Source of the DNA: Paenibacillus sonchi
Lineage (GTDB): Bacteria; Bacillota; Bacilli; Paenibacillales; Paenibacillaceae
DNA: 64,000 nt
Reading direction: 5' to 3'
Assembly (NCBI RefSeq): GCF_016772475.1
Contig: NZ_CP068595.1
Span: 4,836,001-4,900,000, forward strand
Positions 34,230 through 43,895 of this stretch are shown in pieces. The notes beneath the pieces were generated by a model that did no database searches, was not told the origin of the DNA, and was given only the letters and a program-made list of their open reading frames with translations. Positions within the stretch are counted from its first letter, which is position 1. Each line of letters starts with the position of its first letter. The position numbers were made by a program, and so were the translations under genes.

Positions 34230-35186
34230 GTGACCACTAAAATTGGTGTACTCGTTATGTCGTACGGCACGCCTGAAAGCCTGGAAGGGGTGGAGGCTTA
34301 TTACACGCATATCCGCCGGGGCCATGCGCCTTCTCCAGAACAGCTGAAGGAATTGAAGGACCGATATGAAGCCATCGTTGGCGGAGTGTTTCCGCTGCGG
34401 GAGAATACTAACCGCCAGGTTGAGGCGCTGCAGGCCGCGCTGAACAACGGTCACGCCGGAGAAGAAGTGGAATTTGTCTGCTATCAGGGGCTTAAGCACG
34501 CCAGTCCTTTTATCGAGGATGGTGTGGAAGCGATGGCGAAGGACGGCATTACGCATGGTGTGGGCATTGTGCTCGCCCCGCATTATTCCGTAATGAGTGT
34601 CGGCACCTATATCAAACGCGCCAAGGAAAAGGCGGAAGCCAGCGGAATCGAAATGGCCTTTGTGGAGAGCTATCACCTCCATCCGGAGCTGATTGAAGTC
34701 CTGAGCCGCAGAGTATCGGCCAAGCTGGATCTGTTCGAGGAAGCCGGTGCGGTGCGTGAGGATGTCCGGGTGCTATTCAGCGCGCATAGTCTGCCTGAGC
34801 GTATTTTGTCCATGGGTGACCCGTACCGTGACCAGCTGCTGGCCACCTCTGAAGCCGTCGCCAAGCAGGCGGGAGTCCGCAACTGGCAGTTCACCTGGCA
34901 GAGCGCGGGCCGCACATCCGAGCCATGGCTGGGACCGGATATTCTGGAGACCATTCATGAGCTTAGCGAGGCGCAGGTGAAATATGTGCTGGCAGCCCCG
35001 GTCGGCTTCGTGTCCGACCATCTGGAGGTGCTGTATGACCTGGATATTGAAGCACAGGCGCTGGCCTCTGAACTGGATATGCGGCTGATGCGGATTGATT
35101 CGCTCAACAGTGATCCGGCTTATATGTCTGTGCTCAGCGATGTGGTGCGGACGGCGGCCGGGCAGTTCAAGGTGAGCCAGTCATGA
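34230..35186 (+). CDS. hemH: Ferrochelatase (coproporphyrin ferrochelatase type)
   Basis: A 318-residue HemH/CpfC, which inserts iron into coproporphyrin III in Gram-positive bacteria. Motifs: VLVMSYGTPESLEGV at the start, the YYTHIRRGHAP loop, the metal-site His in VLFSAHSLPERI, the FTWQSAGRT segment and the Glu-containing PVGFVSDHLEVLYDLDIEA. GTG 34230 is the preferred start because AGAAAGGG lies nine bases ahead; ATG 34221 abuts that site. It overlaps hemY by four bases (ATGA). Confidence 0.92.
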   Translation: MTTKIGVLVMSYGTPESLEGVEAYYTHIRRGHAPSPEQLKELKDRYEAIVGGVFPLRENTNRQVEALQAALNNGHAGEEVEFVCYQGLKHASPFIEDGVEAMAKDGITHGVGIVLAPHYSVMSVGTYIKRAKEKAEASGIEMAFVESYHLHPELIEVLSRRVSAKLDLFEEAGAVREDVRVLFSAHSLPERILSMGDPYRDQLLATSEAVAKQAGVRNWQFTWQSAGRTSEPWLGPDILETIHELSEAQVKYVLAAPVGFVSDHLEVLYDLDIEAQALASELDMRLMRIDSLNSDPAYMSVLSDVVRTAAGQFKVSQS

Positions 35187-36672
35187 CCGGCACAACACGA
35201 AAAGTAGTTATTATCGGCGGAGGCCTCAGCGGCCTCAGCGCCGCTTTTTATGTCCGCAAATATTACCGGGAAGCCGGAATTCAGCCGGATATCATTCTCG
35301 TGGAGAAGGACAAGAGCCTCGGCGGCAAGATAGAAACGCTGCACCGCGAGGGTTTTGTTATTGAGAAGGGACCGGACTCCTTTCTGGCCCGCAAGACAGT
35401 GATGAGCGAGCTGGCGAAGGAGCTGGAAATCGATCATGAGCTGGTAACCACCAATCCGAATGCCAAAAAAACGTACATACTGCAGCGCGGCAAGCTGCAT
35501 CCCATGCCGGCAGGCCTTGTGCTGGGCATTCCCACAGAGCTGAAGCCGTTTCTGAAGAGCGGCCTTGTTACCTTTGGCGGCAAAATGCGGGCGATGATGG
35601 ATTTCATCATTCCACCCCGGCGGAGTACAGAGGATGAATCGCTGGGTGCGCTGATCGAACGGCGTCTGGGGACAGAAGTGCTGGAGAATATGACGGAGCC
35701 GCTTTTAGCCGGGATTTATGCCGGGGACATGCGCAAGATCAGCCTTCAGGCGACCTTTCCGCAGTTTGGAGATGTAGAAAGGAAGCATGGAAGTCTCATT
35801 CGCGGGATGATGATGGGGAGGAAGCCGGCTGAAACGCATACCGGCACCAAAAAAAGCGCCTTTCTGACCTTCCGCAAAGGCCTGCAGAGCCTGGTCCATG
35901 CCTTAATTCATGAATTGCATGATGTCGAGCAGCGGACGGGAACGGGAGTGGCTGCCATTCATGTACGGGGTGTGGAGGCTGCTGCCGGCCCGTCTTCACA
36001 GGTTACAGGAACGGAGCCTTCCCCCGTTATGAAGTTGAGCTGGACAATGGAGAATTAGTGCCGGCGGATGATGTATATGTCACGGTGCAGAACTTTGCCG
36101 CGGCAGACCTGCTCCGGCCCCATGTGGATGTGTCGGCACTGGACAATGTTAACTATGTATCGGTGGCGAATGTAGTCATGGCATTTGCGAAGAAGGACAT
36201 CCACACCGAGTATGACGGGTCCGGATTTCTGGTCCCGCGCAAGGAGGGGCGCAATATTACCGCCTGCACCTGGACCTCGACCAAATGGCTGCATACCAGT
36301 CCCGACGACCGCGTGCTGCTGCGCTGCTATGTCGGACGTTCGGGCGACGAACAGAACGTAGAGCTGCCGGATGCGGCACTGACGGAATTGGTGCTTAAGG
36401 ATCTCAAGGAGATTATGGGAATCACGGCCAAGCCGATGTTCACGGAAATTACCCGGCTGAAGCACTCCATGCCGCAATATCCGGTGGGGCATCCGGCAAG
36501 GATAGCTGCACTGCGCAGCGGGCTTGCACAGAAGCTGCCGGGAGTCTATGCCTTTGGCGCCGGCTATGACGGGATTGGCATGCCGGACTGCATCAAGCAG
36601 GCCAAGCTGACGGCCGAGAGCGCCGCAGGGAGGCTCGTGCAGCAGCCCGAACCGGCTGCGGTGCTGAAATAA
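35183..36672 (+). pseudogene. hemY: Coproporphyrinogen III/protoporphyrinogen oxidase, frameshifted near 35980
   Basis: HemY (CgoX), an FAD flavoprotein oxidising coproporphyrinogen III. The first frame has the dinucleotide-binding VVIIGGGLSGLSAAFYV, the GGKIETL segment and KGPDSFLARK, and is sound to about residue 255. The downstream frame begins near GYRNGAFPRYEVELDNGELV and ends with AFGAGYDGIGMPDCI. The switch, a one-base loss, lies between 35914 and 36055, most likely in the GC-rich stretch 35960-35995. The repaired protein has about 496 residues. It is coupled to hemH by ATGA. It is the second frameshift in this three-gene operon. Confidence 0.88.
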
Positions 36673-36676
36673 CCGG

Positions 36677-36714
36677 AACGGTGAAGCGCGGACAAAGCCG
36701 CTTCACCGTTTTTT
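36677..36714 (+). terminator. Terminator of the hemEHY operon
   Basis: AACGGTGAAGCG (36677-36688) pairs perfectly with CGCTTCACCGTT (36699-36710), followed by a T run. Confidence 0.92.
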
Positions 36715-36774
36715 ATTATAATTAGCGTATCTTTTACCTGTCTCTCTTTTTGGAGGAGAGCGAGTGACTTATGC

Positions 36775-36780
36775 TATAAT
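36775..36780 (+). promoter_or_regulatory. -10 box of the capA-like gene
   Basis: TATAAT lies within a frame that is open from 36764. This shows that translation must begin later, at 36818. The -35 is unclear (TTGGAG 19 bp upstream at 36750-36755). Confidence 0.45.
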
Positions 36781-36817
36781 AGAAACAATTTTAGGGCAAA
36801 GGAGATTGCTTGCAGCT

Positions 36818-38215
36818 ATGTATCCGCCGCGTTCACGTACCAGAAAAAATAACAGGCAAAGCAGAAAACGCCGGCGCAGAACGGCCTGGGCATGGATTAA
36901 CGTAAGCCTGCTTTTAATGATTACTGCACTGCTTACCTATTCTTTTATGGGAGGGGATGGGAAAGACGGCCAGCCTCCGCCTGCCGCGGAAGTGGCCAGC
37001 TCGCCTTCACCTGATCCGGGAGAGGCTGCTGCATCCGTTCCGCCAACCTTAACGCCATCGCTGGCACCGGAAGCGACGCCTGAACCAGAGCCTTCCAATT
37101 CGCCTTCGCCGGCTGCGGAGATAACACCGGTTCCTACCGAACCTGATCACACCCTCGCGCCGGAAGAAAGCGCCGTCCCGGAAAAGACGGACGATCCAGG
37201 GGACACAGGAACCCCACAGGCTGCTGACAGCGGCTTAATCTCCGGCCTGCCGGAGAATGCCGGGACAACAGTAAAGCTGAACTTTGCCGGAGATGTCATT
37301 TTTTCAGGCAAGGCGGGACAGCTCCTGAAGCAAAAAGGCTATGACTACTCCTACGCCGCTCTGGACGGCATATTCAAGAAGGATGATTTGACTGTTCTCA
37401 ACTTGGAGACCCCCATTACTACCGGAGGGGTAGGTGCCGCAAACAAGCAGTTTGTATTCAAAGGAGAGCCCAAAGCACTCGACTCCATGAAGGCTACCGG
37501 TGTGGATGCCGTCAATCTGGCCAACAACCATACCCTGGATCAGGGAGAGGAAGGCCTGCTGGACACGCTGGAGCACTTGAACAAGCGCGGCATTCCCTAT
37601 GTGGGGGGCGGAGCGGATGCAGCAGAGGCGTACAGCGCCAAGTATTTTGAGCGCAACGGCATCCGCATCGCGCTGCTCGGATTTACACGTGTGATGCCTG
37701 TGATGGAGTGGAAGGCGGAGGCGGGCAAGCCGGGGGTGGCTTCGGTGTATGACAGTGCGGAAGCGCTGAAGGCTGTCACCGCCGCCAAAAAGAAGGCCGA
37801 CCTGGTCGTTGTGGTCGTGCACTGGGGCAAAGAGCGGATGGAACAATACGATTCCGTCCAGCAGTCCCTTGGGCACAGCTTTATTGATGCGGGCGCGGAT
37901 CTGGTTATCGGCGGGCATCCGCATGTGCTGCAAGGGATCGAGCCTTACAAGGGCAAATGGATTGCCTACAGCACCGGCAACTTTATTTTTACCCGTTCCC
38001 AAACCCGGGCCACCTGGGATACCGCCGTGTTTCAAGCGGAATGCAGCGTAGAGGGGCAGTGTTCCATGAAGCTTAAGCCGATGAATGCAGAGCTGGCTCA
38101 GCCGGTGCCCATGAATGAGGTGGACGGCCAGCTGCTGCTGCACAAAGTAGAGTCTCTGTCCTCCGGTCTGGTAAAGATCGGCAGTGACGGAAGTGTAGTT
38201 CAGGTTGTCAAGTAA
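36818..38215 (+). CDS. CapA-family membrane-anchored protein
   Basis: A 465-residue protein. A very basic cytoplasmic start (SRTRKNNRQSRKRRRR) is followed by one membrane span, a Pro/Ser/Glu/Thr-rich linker to about residue 145 and a CapA domain (PF09587, metallophosphatase-like). Motifs: LNFAGDVIFSGKAG, VLNLETPITT, NLANNHTLDQGEEG, VVVHWGKE and IGGHPHVLQG with the expected metal-binding His/Asp/Asn residues. CapA proteins act in poly-gamma-glutamate or wall metabolism on the outer face. ATG 36818 follows AAAGGAG at 36798-36804. Confidence 0.88.
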   Translation: MYPPRSRTRKNNRQSRKRRRRTAWAWINVSLLLMITALLTYSFMGGDGKDGQPPPAAEVASSPSPDPGEAAASVPPTLTPSLAPEATPEPEPSNSPSPAAEITPVPTEPDHTLAPEESAVPEKTDDPGDTGTPQAADSGLISGLPENAGTTVKLNFAGDVIFSGKAGQLLKQKGYDYSYAALDGIFKKDDLTVLNLETPITTGGVGAANKQFVFKGEPKALDSMKATGVDAVNLANNHTLDQGEEGLLDTLEHLNKRGIPYVGGGADAAEAYSAKYFERNGIRIALLGFTRVMPVMEWKAEAGKPGVASVYDSAEALKAVTAAKKKADLVVVVVHWGKERMEQYDSVQQSLGHSFIDAGADLVIGGHPHVLQGIEPYKGKWIAYSTGNFIFTRSQTRATWDTAVFQAECSVEGQCSMKLKPMNAELAQPVPMNEVDGQLLLHKVESLSSGLVKIGSDGSVVQVVK

Positions 38216-38270
38216 GGTGCCAATATAGACTATAACGATATAGACCATACTTCCGCCGGAGGTGCTTACG

Positions 38271-39002
38271 ATGAAAAATATGTGTGTGGCCCATCGCGGC
38301 TTCTCCGGAAAAGCTCCGGAGAACACGCTTGCTGCCGTACGGATGGCGATAGCGCTGCCGTTTGTGCGCTGGATGGAAATTGATGTTCAGCTCACGAAGG
38401 ACGGCGTACCGGTAGTGATTCATGATTTTTCACTGGACCGCACCACCAACGGGCATGGCAAGGTCAAAAATATGGATTACGAGCATGTCCGGCGTTTGGA
38501 TGCGGGGAGCTGGAAAGGGCGTGCTTTTCGCGGGGAACGCGTGCCGTCGCTGAAGGAAGTGCTGGAGCTGGCCTCCGGCCGGCTGCGGCTGAACATTGAG
38601 CTTAAGACCAGCGGTGATATGTATCCGGGGCTGGAGCAGGCGGTCATTGATCTCGTGAATGCACACGGCATGCGCGACGAGGTGGTTCTGACCTCATTCG
38701 ATGCCGGCGCGCTGCAGCGGATCAAGGAGCTGGACCCCCGCTTCCGAACGGGGTTGATCTACGACTCCAGATCCGGTGATCCCGCGCGGAAGCTGAAGGA
38801 GCTGGACTGCTCCTTTTTATCGATCAGCTTTGACCGGTTGAATCCCGGTCTGGCGAAGCTGCTTGCTGAGCGGGGCATACGGGTAATGGCCTGGACGGTA
38901 AACAAGGCGAAGGAAATGCGCCGTCTGGCCGCCATGCATTCGGAGATCATGATCTGCACGAACCGCCCCGACATCTGGGGCGACACGTTTCTGGAGGCCT
39001 AG
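38271..39002 (+). CDS. Glycerophosphodiester phosphodiesterase
   Basis: A 243-residue GDPD/UgpQ-type enzyme that splits glycerophosphodiesters into glycerol-3-phosphate and alcohol. Catalytic and metal residues are seen in VAHRGFSGKAPENTLAA (HR and E), MEIDVQLTKDGVPVVIHDF (ExD and H) and LNIELKT (E). There is no signal peptide, so it acts in the cytosol. ATG 38271 follows CGGAGGTGC; the in-frame ATG 38262 lies inside that site. Confidence 0.9.
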   Translation: MKNMCVAHRGFSGKAPENTLAAVRMAIALPFVRWMEIDVQLTKDGVPVVIHDFSLDRTTNGHGKVKNMDYEHVRRLDAGSWKGRAFRGERVPSLKEVLELASGRLRLNIELKTSGDMYPGLEQAVIDLVNAHGMRDEVVLTSFDAGALQRIKELDPRFRTGLIYDSRSGDPARKLKELDCSFLSISFDRLNPGLAKLLAERGIRVMAWTVNKAKEMRRLAAMHSEIMICTNRPDIWGDTFLEA

Positions 39003-39043
39003 CTTTAAGCATACAATTGACGGGAAAGAGAGCTGAAGAATGA

Positions 39044-39667
39044 ATGGGCGCTGATGTTAACAATATCTACTGTGTTGGACGAAACTATAAGCAGCATGCA
39101 GAGGAGCTGGGCAACAAGGTGCCGGTGGAGCCTCTGATCTTTCTGAAGCCTTCCCATGCGGCGGTCCCCCTCGACAAGGCGATCATTCAGCTTCCCAAGG
39201 ATGCCGGTCTGATTCACTACGAAGGTGAGATTGTGCTAAGGATTGCCCGGGATTATGTCCCCGGCATGAGTGTGCAGGAGCTGGTGGATGTAATGGCCCT
39301 CGGCCTGGATTTCACCTTGCGCGACATCCATAACGATCTGCAAAAGAAAGGGCTGCCCTGGACGCCCGCCAAAGGCTTCAAGAACGCTGCCCCGCTGACT
39401 CCCTACATTGCGTTTCCGGAGACCGAAGAACTGGAAGCGACCGATTACACTGTACGCAAAAATGGTGTGGAGGTGCAGCGCGGTAACGTCAAGAACATGA
39501 TTTTTTCGCTGCAAAAAATCGTGGAGTTCATTGCCGCCCGTTATGGGCTGGGCAAGGATGATCTTATCTTTACCGGTACTCCGGCAGGCGTAGGGCCGGT
39601 AGCTTCCGGCGATTCGTTCGAGCTGTTCTGGGGCGAGACTCTGCTGGGCACCTGCCTGATCGGTTAA
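39044..39667 (+). CDS. Fumarylacetoacetate hydrolase family protein
   Basis: A 207-residue protein of the FAH superfamily (COG0179): IYCVGRNYKQHAEELG at the start, the metal-binding IHYEGEIVLRIAR (ExE), LDFTLRDIHNDLQKKGLPW and IFTGTPAGVGPV. It may hydrolyse or decarboxylate acylpyruvates or oxaloacetate. The ribosome site ahead of ATG 39044 is weak. The DUF92 gene follows by three bases, so the two are coupled. Confidence 0.87.
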   Translation: MGADVNNIYCVGRNYKQHAEELGNKVPVEPLIFLKPSHAAVPLDKAIIQLPKDAGLIHYEGEIVLRIARDYVPGMSVQELVDVMALGLDFTLRDIHNDLQKKGLPWTPAKGFKNAAPLTPYIAFPETEELEATDYTVRKNGVEVQRGNVKNMIFSLQKIVEFIAARYGLGKDDLIFTGTPAGVGPVASGDSFELFWGETLLGTCLIG

Positions 39668-39670
39668 CAC

Positions 39671-40491
39671 ATGCCGACAGGACTTGATGTGCTGCAATGG
39701 GGGATCGGCTTCGGCGGGGCCTTGCTGGTAGCAGGAGCCGCTTATTACAAGCAGTCCCTAAGCTTCTCCGGGATGCTGGCGGCGATTGCGATGGGAACCA
39801 TTTATTTCGGAGCAGGAAATGCCTTCTGGTTCGGCATTTTGCTGCTGTTCTTCATCTCGTCCAGCCTGCTCTCGAAGCTTCATCATGAGAATAAGGCGGA
39901 GCTGGAAGCCGCCTATGACAAAACAGGCCGCCGGGATGCCGGGCAGGTGTTCGCCAATGGCGGGCTGGGCATGGTGCTGGTGCTCCTGAACGCCATCTAT
40001 CCCTTGGAGCTTTGGGGATATTTGTTCATCGGCGTCATGGCTACCGTGACCTCCGACACCTGGGCGACAGAGATTGGCACCCTCGCCAAAAAGCCGCCCC
40101 GCTCTGTGCTGACGGGACGGATTCTCCCGCCCGGCACGTCCGGCGGCGTCTCGCTGCCGGGCACCCTGGCCGCCGCAGCAGGCGGCGCCCTGATCGGCCT
40201 TGCCTCCTGGCTGCTGCGCGCAGCCTCCGGCATGCCGGAGCATTCCGTCCTGCTGCTTACGCTGGCAGGACTTGTCGGGGCCTCGTCGGCGCCTTTGCCG
40301 ACTCGGTGCTGGGGGCTACGGTGCAGCGCATGAACCGCTGCACCGTATGCGGCCGCGAGGTGGAGGCCTCGCGGCATTGCGGCCAGCCCACGGTATATGC
40401 CCGGGGCTGGCGCTGGATGAACAACGATGCTGTGAATGCCGCCAGCTCTATACTGGGCGGGCTCGCCGCCCTGCTGATTGGCGGGCTGTGA
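39671..40491 (+). pseudogene. DUF92 family membrane protein, frameshifted near 40281
   Basis: A membrane protein with about six to seven spans and the DUF92 (COG1836) signatures: ANGGLGMVLVLL, TVTSDTWATEIG and KKPPRSVLTGRILPPGTSGG. The frame is sound to LTLAGLVGA and then fails. Restoring one C (GGGGCC-TCG at 40277-40284) gives LVGAFADSVLGATVQRMNRC and the conserved end NNDAVNAASSILGGLAALL, stopping at 40491. The repaired length is about 273 residues. Related plant and archaeal proteins include phytyl-phosphate kinases, but the bacterial role is unknown. Confidence 0.8.
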
Positions 40492-40534
40492 TGCAGGGCA
40501 ACCGTATACCCGCAATATTGAAGGAGGTGAGCCG

Positions 40535-41138
40535 GTGAGCAGCGCATCCATTCATAAACATACAGCCATTCTGGATGCCGCTTACGAGCTCTTCGGTTCA
40601 GGCGGCTTCTACGAAACGAAGATTTCGGAAGTAGCGGAACGTGCAGGCATTGCCAAAGGCACGGTGTATTTGTATTTCAAAAATAAAGAGGAGTTGTTCA
40701 TGGCCGTCACCCGGCGGGACTGTGAAGGATTCCTTCAGCAGCTGGAAGCCAAGCTCCAGGCATGCAGCAGCCTGACCGGGAAGCTGTCGGTTATTGCCGG
40801 GCATCATCTGTTTTATTATTATGAGCGTAAGCAGCATACCAAGCTTTTTTCGGGCGCCGAACAACAACCCTGAGCTGGTCGCCTACATGGCGCTTTTCAT
40901 GGAAGAATATGTGAAAGCTGTAGTGATGGTGCTGCTGGAAGGCGGGGCGTCCGAGCCGGAGCTGATGGCCCAGTCATACATTGGCATGCTGGACCGGCTA
41001 AAAATGGATATTCTGTTTGACCCCTTCTTCACGGAGGAGGAGGCGCACAAACGGGCGAAGTTTGCCGCCAGCCTCTTCATCGGAGGGGCCGTCAGCAACA
41101 TGAACGGATCACTTGGAGATTGGCCGGCAGAGCAATAA
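40535..41138 (+). pseudogene. TetR family regulator, frameshifted in a T6 run at 40845
   Basis: GTG 40535, behind AAGGAGGTGA, opens a TetR protein with the classic HTH (ILDAAYELFGSGGFYETKIS, AERAGIAKGTVYLYFKNKEE). Reading fails at AAGCTTTTTTCGGG (40842-40854). Five T instead of six gives KLFRAPNNNPELVAYMALF and runs on to 41138. The repaired protein is about 200 residues. The C-terminal ligand domain resembles the FadR/YsiA-type group. It may control the following ABC-F gene or the preceding genes; no operator was evident. Confidence 0.82.
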
Positions 41139-41183
41139 GGAACACAGGGCCGGTTACAAATATAAGGCAAGCGAGGACAGAGC

Positions 41184-43121
41184 ATGAATATTATGACCGT
41201 GGAACATCTTTCCAAGAGCTATGGGGAAAAAACACTATTCCGGGATGCGTCGTTTGGTATGGATGACAGGGACAAGATTGGCGTTATCGGTGTGAATGGT
41301 ACGGGGAAATCCACCTTTTTGAAGATTATTGCCGGCCTGGATACACCGGATGACGGACAAATTGCCATCGGAAATGCGGTGCGGGTGCAGTATCTGGCAC
41401 AAAATCCGCCGTATGAGCCGGACAACACCGTACTGCAGCAGGTTTTCGCTGGAGATGAGCCGGAGCTGGCTGCCATGCGGGAGTATATGGAGACACTGGC
41501 TCTTCTGGAGAGCCGTCCGGGCGACTCCGCCCTTGAGCGCCGGCTGGTGCAGATTGGACAAGCTATTGATGCGGCCGGGACATGGCAGCTGGAAAGTGAA
41601 GCCAAAACCGTCCTGACGAAGCTGGGCATTACGCAGTTTGATGCACGGATGGAGTCGCTGTCCGGCGGACAGCGCAAGCGTGTGGCTCTGGCGGCGGCGC
41701 TGATTACACCTTCTGAGCTGCTGATCCTGGACGAGCCGACGAACCATATCGATACGGACTCCGTGGCCTGGCTGGAGCAATACCTGCAGAAGCGGCGCGG
41801 GGCGCTGCTGATGGTAACCCATGACCGCTACTTCCTGGAACGGGTAGCCAGCGTCATGCTGGAGCTGGATGGCGGGCAATTGTACCGTTATGAAGCCAAC
41901 TACTCGCGGTTCCTGGAGCTGAAGGCTGAGCGTGAGGAGCGTGAAGCGTCGGAGGAGCAGAAACGCAAAAATCTGCTGCGCACCGAGCTGGCCTGGATCC
42001 GCCGTGGAGCCAAGGCCCGTTCCACGAAGCAGAAGGCCAGAATCGACCGTTTCGAGAAGCTGAAGGACAGCCAGGGTCCCGCATCGGCGGGAGCGCTGGA
42101 TATTTCCGTGGCTTCGACACGCCTCGGCCGCAAAATCATCGAAATGAAGGACCTGACCAAATCGCTCGATGGACGCACGCTGATTAAGGATTTGACCTAT
42201 ATTGCGGTGCCGCAGGACCGGGTAGGGATTGTGGGGCCGAACGGCAGCGGCAAATCGACCCTGCTGAATCTGATTGCCGGGAAGCTTCAGCCGGACCGCG
42301 GAGAGGTGGAGCTGGGGGCTACCGTCAAGCTGGGTTATTTCACCCAGGAGCATCAGGATATGGACGACAGCTTGCGGGTTATAGAGTACGTGAAGGAAGA
42401 GGCGGAAATCATCCGCACAGCGGACGGCAGCGTCATTACAGCCGGACAGATGCTGGAGCGGTTTTTGTTCCCGCCGGCCATGCAATGGACGCCGATCGCC
42501 AAGCTCTCCGGCGGAGAAAAGAGACGTCTTTATCTGCTGCGCGTCTTGATGGGCGCTCCCAATGTGCTGCTGCTGGACGAGCCAACCAATGATCTGGACA
42601 TCGGGACCCTTGCCGTACTGGAAGATTATCTGGACGAGTTCCCCGGTGTGGTGTTCACGGTATCCCATGACCGGTTTTTCCTGGACCGCACGGTTGATAA
42701 GCTGATCGCCTTTGAGAATGGCAGCATCCGGCTGCATGTCGGAAACTATAGTGAGTATGAGGAATGGATGGCGAACAATATCCCGGCACGCGGTGGCGAT
42801 ACCCTCAAAGAAGCGGGAACGGGAAAAAACAGCTCCGCACCGGAACAGGGGCAGACAGTGCCAGCCGCGCCGCCTGCGAGAGAAAAGCTGAAGTTCACCT
42901 TCAAGGAACAGCGTGAATATGAGGGGATCGACGAGGCGATCGAGCAGGCAGAGCAGCATCTGGCGGACATCAGCTTGCAGATGGAAGCAGCCTTTGCAGA
43001 CTCCGGGAAACTTCAGGAGCTGGTAGAGAAGCAGCGGCAGGGTGAAGCCGAGCTGGAACGGCTGATGGAACGCTGGACATATCTGAACGAGCTTGCGGAG
43101 AAGATCGCCGGAAAAGCGTAG
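41184..43121 (+). CDS. ABC-F family ATPase (Uup-like)
   Basis: A 645-residue soluble protein with two ABC domains. The first has GVNGTGKSTFLK, LSGGQRKRVALAAAL and LLILDEPTNHID; the second has VGPNGSGKSTLLN, LSGGEKRRLYLLRVL and LLLDEPTNDLD. The interdomain linker (RTELAWIRRGAKARSTKQKA) is the P-site tRNA interaction motif of ABC-F translation factors. A charged coiled C-terminal tail from about residue 560 is Uup-like. It has no membrane part, so it acts on ribosomes or DNA rather than transport. The start ATG 41184 follows GAGGACAG. Confidence 0.92.
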   Translation: MNIMTVEHLSKSYGEKTLFRDASFGMDDRDKIGVIGVNGTGKSTFLKIIAGLDTPDDGQIAIGNAVRVQYLAQNPPYEPDNTVLQQVFAGDEPELAAMREYMETLALLESRPGDSALERRLVQIGQAIDAAGTWQLESEAKTVLTKLGITQFDARMESLSGGQRKRVALAAALITPSELLILDEPTNHIDTDSVAWLEQYLQKRRGALLMVTHDRYFLERVASVMLELDGGQLYRYEANYSRFLELKAEREEREASEEQKRKNLLRTELAWIRRGAKARSTKQKARIDRFEKLKDSQGPASAGALDISVASTRLGRKIIEMKDLTKSLDGRTLIKDLTYIAVPQDRVGIVGPNGSGKSTLLNLIAGKLQPDRGEVELGATVKLGYFTQEHQDMDDSLRVIEYVKEEAEIIRTADGSVITAGQMLERFLFPPAMQWTPIAKLSGGEKRRLYLLRVLMGAPNVLLLDEPTNDLDIGTLAVLEDYLDEFPGVVFTVSHDRFFLDRTVDKLIAFENGSIRLHVGNYSEYEEWMANNIPARGGDTLKEAGTGKNSSAPEQGQTVPAAPPAREKLKFTFKEQREYEGIDEAIEQAEQHLADISLQMEAAFADSGKLQELVEKQRQGEAELERLMERWTYLNELAEKIAGKA

Positions 43122-43126
43122 CACGT

Positions 43127-43179
43127 TTGCATGTATAACTGCGGTTATTCAGTCAAGGCTTGCATGTATAACTGCGGTT
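43127..43179 (+). repeat. 20-bp direct repeat, 33-bp period
   Basis: The same 20 bases (core GCATGTATAACTGCGG) occur at 43127-43146 and 43160-43179, in the gap between the ABC-F and TPR genes. Confidence 0.85.
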
Positions 43180-43229
43180 CCCGGCGGTGTACCCGCATCA
43201 TGCCAGACGCAGCGAGGAGGCAGATGAGT

Positions 43230-43715
43230 ATGGCACATTCGATTGAAACAGCGGTGGCCCTTCGCAACGCCGGGAAGGCTGAAGAGGCAAGAGAGCTGCT
43301 CCTTGCCCTGCTGAGCGGGGATGAAGAGAATGCCGGACTGCTGTATCAGCTGGCCTGGACCCATGACGTGCTTGGCCTGGAACGGGAAGCGGTCCCCTTC
43401 TACGAGCGGAGCCTGTCGCTTGGCCTGCCCCCAGAACAGCGGATGGGCGCACTCCTGGGACTTGGCAGCACCTTCAGAACGCTGGGCGAATATGCCCGGT
43501 CCAAGGAAGTGCTTGAGCAGGGGGTGCGGGAATTCCCGCGACAGAAGGAATTTCAAGCTTTTCTGGCCATGACCCTGCACAACCTGGGCGAGCATAGTGA
43601 GGCAATGAAGCTGCTGCTGACCCTGCTCGCGGAGACTTCGTCCGACGAAGGGATCGGCAGTTACCGTAAAGCTATCCTGTACTATTCGGATAAGCTGGAG
43701 CAGGTATGGGAATAA
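43230..43715 (+). CDS. Tetratricopeptide repeat protein
   Basis: A 161-residue helical protein with about three TPR units (ETAVALRNAGKAEEARELL, LYQLAWTHDVLGLEREAVPF, ALLGLGSTFRTLGEYARSKE, FLAMTLHNLGEHSEAMKLL). It is probably a protein-protein adaptor. ATG 43230 is used because AGGAGG lies nine bases ahead; the frame is open further upstream through the direct repeats, which do not look coding. Confidence 0.82.
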   Translation: MAHSIETAVALRNAGKAEEARELLLALLSGDEENAGLLYQLAWTHDVLGLEREAVPFYERSLSLGLPPEQRMGALLGLGSTFRTLGEYARSKEVLEQGVREFPRQKEFQAFLAMTLHNLGEHSEAMKLLLTLLAETSSDEGIGSYRKAILYYSDKLEQVWE

Positions 43716-43738
43716 ATCAACAATTTATTTTTTCCGTA

Positions 43739-43779
43739 ACGGCTGTACCGTCCTCTTCAGGACGGTGCAGCCGTTTCCG
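43739..43779 (+). terminator. Terminator of the TPR gene
   Basis: AACGGCTG/CAGCCGTT outer stem and ACCGTCCT/AGGACGGT inner stem, followed by TTCC. It is near-identical in design to the hairpin at 24425-24464. Confidence 0.65.
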
Positions 43780-43895
43780 CTTACAGGTGCCAGTTCGAAT
43801 GCTCTGTTTGCAGGAAGACAATAGTCCCTTCCCCGTGGACCAGTACACAAGCACTTTCTCCAGCTTGTAATACTATATTGCGAGGAGGAGATATT

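Noticed and set aside
36764..36817. Earlier GTG start of the capA-like gene
   Set aside because: A TATAAT -10 box lies within this stretch, so it is upstream of the transcript start.
41235..43124. 629-codon open frame on the minus strand
   Set aside because: It lies wholly opposite the clearly coding ABC-F gene and has no ribosome site or family motif. It is a codon-bias shadow.
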